From Ramlibacter sp. (lineage in GTDB: Bacteria > Pseudomonadota > Gammaproteobacteria > Burkholderiales > Burkholderiaceae_C), in contig JAJAZH010000253.1 in NCBI GenBank assembly GCA_026785815.1, forward strand, positions 1 to 8,321: a stretch of DNA of 8,321 bases, read 5' to 3'. The notes under the pieces were generated by a model that saw only the letters and a program-made list of their open reading frames with translations, searched no databases and was not told the DNA's origin. Of this stretch, positions 6,831 through 8,321 are shown in pieces; within the stretch, counting starts at the first letter, position 1, and every line of letters begins with the position of its first letter. The position numbers were made by a program, and so were the translations under genes.

Positions 6831-6886
6831 AGGCCGATGGCCTGCGCTGTGACTTGGCCAGGCCGAAAGCCTGCGCTGTTACTTGG
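6831..6886. repeat. 29-base tandem duplication at the 3' end of the GEAST gene
   Basis: Units begin at 6831 and 6860 and share AGGCCGA, then GCCTGCGCTGT, then ACTTGG; they differ at only a few bases. The right unit contains the stop codon and the last codons of the GEAST gene; in the left unit the stop position reads TCA on the coding strand. AAAGCCTGCGC (6866-6876) is also identical to part of the terminator stem at 6774-6784. Confidence 0.75.
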
Positions 6887-7382
6887 GCGTTCCGCCCTTG
6901 AACACGGACGGGTTGCCGGCCGGCGACACTTGCGGCGTACCGGCGTCAGCGTCGACTTGAGCGCCCTTCTGGCCCATCACGGCGATCTCGCGATCCTGCT
7001 TGCGCTGGGCCTTCTTCATTTCCTTCTCGACCCTCAGCTCCGACCGGCTCTTGCTGAGGGTCGGTGCGTCCGGATTGACATTCGGCTTGCCGTCGACCAT
7101 GGTGCTGGCCTCGCCGGCACGGCCGGGCGAACGGGTGCTGGCCGATGCCTTGCTGCGGCCCTGGGCGTCCTCGCGAATCTCGGTCTTGCTGTTGTTCATC
7201 ATCGGCGCTTCGGTCGCGAGCGAGTTGCTGGTCTTGGCGTTCGGCACGCCCTGGGTCATGGTGCTGGCTTCACCCGCCTTGACCGGAACGTCGGAGGTGC
7301 CGGAGGCGGTTTGCGCCTGAGCGAGGCCAGCAAAAGCCATCAGGCCGGCCAGCAGGAGGGAGGGAGTTGCATTCATCTTCAT
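6879..7382 (-). CDS. Secreted protein with two GEAST repeats, unknown function
   Basis: The 167-aa product starts at the ATG at 7382-7380, chosen because AAGGAA lies five bases before it; the frame is open to 7421 without a ribosome site. Residues 1-23 form a signal peptide (SLLLAGLMAFAGLAQA, cleavage after AQA). The mature chain is hydrophilic and probably disordered, with no cysteine. It holds an imperfect internal repeat: VPVKAGEASTMTQGVPN (32-48), ending in SKTEIRED (65-72), and SPGRAGEASTMVDGKPN (85-101), ending in SRSELRVE (112-119). A charged helix follows (EKEMKKAQRKQDREIAVM, 119-136). The frameshifted gene 124 bases upstream, on the same strand, encodes a related protein sharing SKASA and GEAST. 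I do not recognise a characterised family. An extracellular or periplasmic role is all the sequence supports. The terminator at 6773-6804 closes the unit. Confidence 0.82.
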   Translation of the reverse strand: MKMNATPSLLLAGLMAFAGLAQAQTASGTSDVPVKAGEASTMTQGVPNAKTSNSLATEAPMMNNSKTEIREDAQGRSKASASTRSPGRAGEASTMVDGKPNVNPDAPTLSKSRSELRVEKEMKKAQRKQDREIAVMGQKGAQVDADAGTPQVSPAGNPSVFKGGTPK

Positions 7383-7478
7383 ACGATTTCCTTGGTCTTC
7401 AGGCCCGACGATTCGGGACATGTCAAAACCTTAGCTTGCCTGCGTTTGTGCGGTTATCGGACAGGCACGCCCAGGACT

Positions 7479-7486
7479 GTAGGACC
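7479..7486 (+). repeat. TGTAGGAC box in the gap between the GEAST genes
   Basis: This 8-base box matches the heads of the REP-like units at 3604 and 7895. It is followed by CGCGGACTAC, so that GTAG (7480-7483) can pair with CTAC (7492-7495). The element is short and its body differs from the other two copies, so it may be a decayed member of the same family or chance. Confidence 0.25.
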
Positions 7487-7506
7487 GCGGACTACCCTCA
7501 CCTGCT

Positions 7507-7763
7507 TCAATCCAGCGTTCCACCCTGGCTCTGCGGCTGCGACCGTTGAGTGGCGATGCTGCTGACCCAGGGCGCCGCGCCCATCAGGGTGCTGGCCTCG
7601 CCCGAGCGCTGCGGCACGTTCGATGTCGCACTCGCTTTCGACGATTGCTGGGCGACCTCGCGCGCTGATCCGTTCTGCTGAGCATTCGACGAGGCGGCGA
7701 ACAACAGGGGGGCGCACAGCAGCGAAACGGCAGCGAAACGGCAGCGAAAGAATTGGACTTCAT
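7507..7763 (-). pseudogene. GEAST-family secreted protein gene, frameshifted by an 11-bp repeat (OFF state or pseudogene)
   Basis: Translation from the ATG at 7763-7761, which has GGAG seven to eight bases upstream, gives MKSNSFAAVSL and then runs into a Cys/Pro/Arg-rich frame that stops at 7584 after 59 residues. The shift falls in three tandem 11-base units (7717-7749). Removing one unit gives one continuous 81-aa frame ending at the TGA at 7509-7507. Its signal peptide is then complete (MKSNSFAAVSLLCAPLLFAA followed by SSNA, likely cleaved after SNA). The mature part contains SKASATSNVPQRSGEASTL (38-56), matching the second repeat of the neighbouring GEAST protein. Because 11 is not a multiple of 3, unit counts of 2 or 5 keep the frame and 3 breaks it. 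The intact ribosome site, stop and paralogous sequence imply either a recent break or a reversible slippage switch. A sequencing or assembly error is the remaining alternative. Confidence 0.8.
7717..7749. repeat. Three tandem 11-base units inside a signal-peptide coding region
   Basis: On the coding (minus) strand the units are TTTCGCTGCCG, TTTCGCTGCCG and TTTCGCTGCTG; only one base differs. They encode the hydrophobic core of the signal peptide when two units are present. Perfect neighbouring units of this length are prone to slipped-strand gain and loss. Confidence 0.92.
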
Positions 7764-7879
7764 TTCAGATCTCCAGTCGGTCGGCGGGTCGCGAAGACGA
7801 CTCACGAACGAGTGACAAAACAGGTAACTCAGTGAACTGTGTGCAGTGAAGAGCGAACTGCGGGCGCCGTTGATCGGTC

Positions 7880-7917
7880 AAGCGCCGCAGCGCTTGTAGG
7901 ACGTTACCCGCAACGCC
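7880..7917. repeat. Paired hairpins with REP-like TGTAGGAC unit
   Basis: AAGCGC (7880-7885) and GCGCTT (7890-7895) form a 6-bp stem with loop CGCA. It is followed at once by TGTAGGAC (7895-7902) and a second hairpin, GGACGTT (7899-7905) against AACGCC (7912-7917) around the loop ACCCGC, with one mismatch. The second hairpin shares its loop with the one at 813-835 and its head with the unit at 3604. It lies between the divergent GEAST and flavodoxin-fold genes and lacks a T-tract. Confidence 0.45.
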
Positions 7918-7961
7918 GGATTTCCGCCCCATGGCCGACATCGGCCGGACTAAACTGCGAG

Positions 7962-8321
7962 ATGACCACGATCCGCAAAGGCCAGGCGCCGGCCCCCCTG
8001 GCGCGCAAAGAATTCAAAGTCCGGTTCATGCAGGCCTACTACGACCCGGCCTACAAGGCGGAAGGGGAGGCGATCGCCCGCCTCGAGCAGATCGCTTTCG
8101 AGGCCTATACGGAGGGCCGCAAGGCGCCCATCACGCAAAAGGCCGGACCCGGATTCGCAGACCCGGACTACGACCTGTCGGTCGAGTGGCGGGCAACCCG
8201 GGACAAGCTGGCCGCGGCCCAGCAGCGCTGGGGCGACAGTGCGACGCCGTCACGCGTGTTGCTGGTGTGCGGCTCACCGCGCAACGACGGCACCTGTCCC
8301 GGTGAAATCTCCAAGACCTGG
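7962..8321 (+). CDS. Flavodoxin-fold NAD(P)H-dependent oxidoreductase, 5' part only
   Basis: The frame opens with ATG at 7962 and is uninterrupted to the window edge (120 residues). Residues 99-120 read RVLLVCGSPRNDGTCPGEISK and on: a beta strand followed by the GSPR...T...SKT phosphate-binding loop of flavodoxin-like FMN reductases, which holds the FMN phosphate. The first ~95 residues are a helical, charged extension (FMQAYYDPAYKAEGEAIARLE, KAGPGFADPDYDLSVEW) before the FMN fold. I recall such an extension in a group of bacterial flavodoxin-family proteins but cannot confirm it here. The remainder of the protein lies outside. No signal peptide is seen, so it should be cytoplasmic. The start lacks a clear ribosome site. 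An ATG at 7931 in another frame stops at 8305 and is a shadow. The gene is divergent from the frameshifted GEAST gene. Confidence 0.82.
   Translation, partial: MTTIRKGQAPAPLARKEFKVRFMQAYYDPAYKAEGEAIARLEQIAFEAYTEGRKAPITQKAGPGFADPDYDLSVEWRATRDKLAAAQQRWGDSATPSRVLLVCGSPRNDGTCPGEISKTW

Noticed and set aside
6773..6886. Short regularly spaced repeats resembling a CRISPR array
   Set aside because: Only two 29-base units, directly adjacent with no spacers; the rest is a terminator stem.
6756..7565. 269-codon plus-strand open frame after the LTxxQ gene
   Set aside because: It runs through the terminator and antisense to the GEAST gene, has no ribosome site, and translates to low-complexity Arg/Leu/His-rich sequence.
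7931..8305. Plus-strand frame starting ATG at 7931
   Set aside because: The overlapping frame from 7962 encodes the flavodoxin-fold phosphate-binding loop; the 7931 frame is Gly/Arg/Pro-rich without a domain.

Overview
The window is GC-rich DNA with closely packed genes and small secreted proteins. Its families (GstA-type glutathione transferase, YbfB/YjiJ-type MFS permease, an AraC regulator with an adducin-like partner, an LTxxQ periplasmic protein) suggest a betaproteobacterium, most likely Burkholderiales. That placement is inferred from protein style only; no rRNA or other marker gene is present.

Left part (1-3440). The 5' portion of a secreted ice-binding-like (DUF3494) gene runs leftward off the edge. 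A 363-base divergent region with three inverted repeats separates it from an AraC-family regulator. Ten bases behind the regulator lies a class II aldolase/adducin-family gene. It keeps the metal histidines but has lost the catalytic glutamate, so it is probably not a classical aldolase. A cytoplasmic transglutaminase-like gene converges on it, with overlapping stop codons.

Middle part (3441-5561). A beta-class glutathione S-transferase (gstA) converges, with 13 bases between, on a 12-helix MFS permease.

Right part (5562-7763). This is an envelope cluster of four small exported proteins: a 113-aa secreted protein upstream of the permease, a divergent Spy/CpxP-like (LTxxQ) protein with a histidine-rich tail, and two related proteins sharing a 'GEAST' motif. 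The second GEAST gene (7763 down to 7507) is frameshifted in its signal peptide. The shift lies exactly at three tandem 11-base units, and removing one unit restores a complete signal peptide and an 81-aa paralogue. It is therefore either a slippage-controlled (phase-variable) gene seen in the OFF state or a freshly broken gene. A strong bidirectional terminator (6773-6804) and a 29-base tandem duplication lie at the 3' end of the intact GEAST gene.

Right edge (7962-8321). The 5' part of a flavodoxin-fold NAD(P)H-dependent oxidoreductase with a long N-terminal extension runs off the window. Degenerate repeats built on TGTAGGAC and on a (T)ACCCGC loop are scattered in the intergenic gaps and look like REP-type elements.

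The strongest candidate for something undescribed is the GEAST secreted-protein pair with its 11-base repeat switch.
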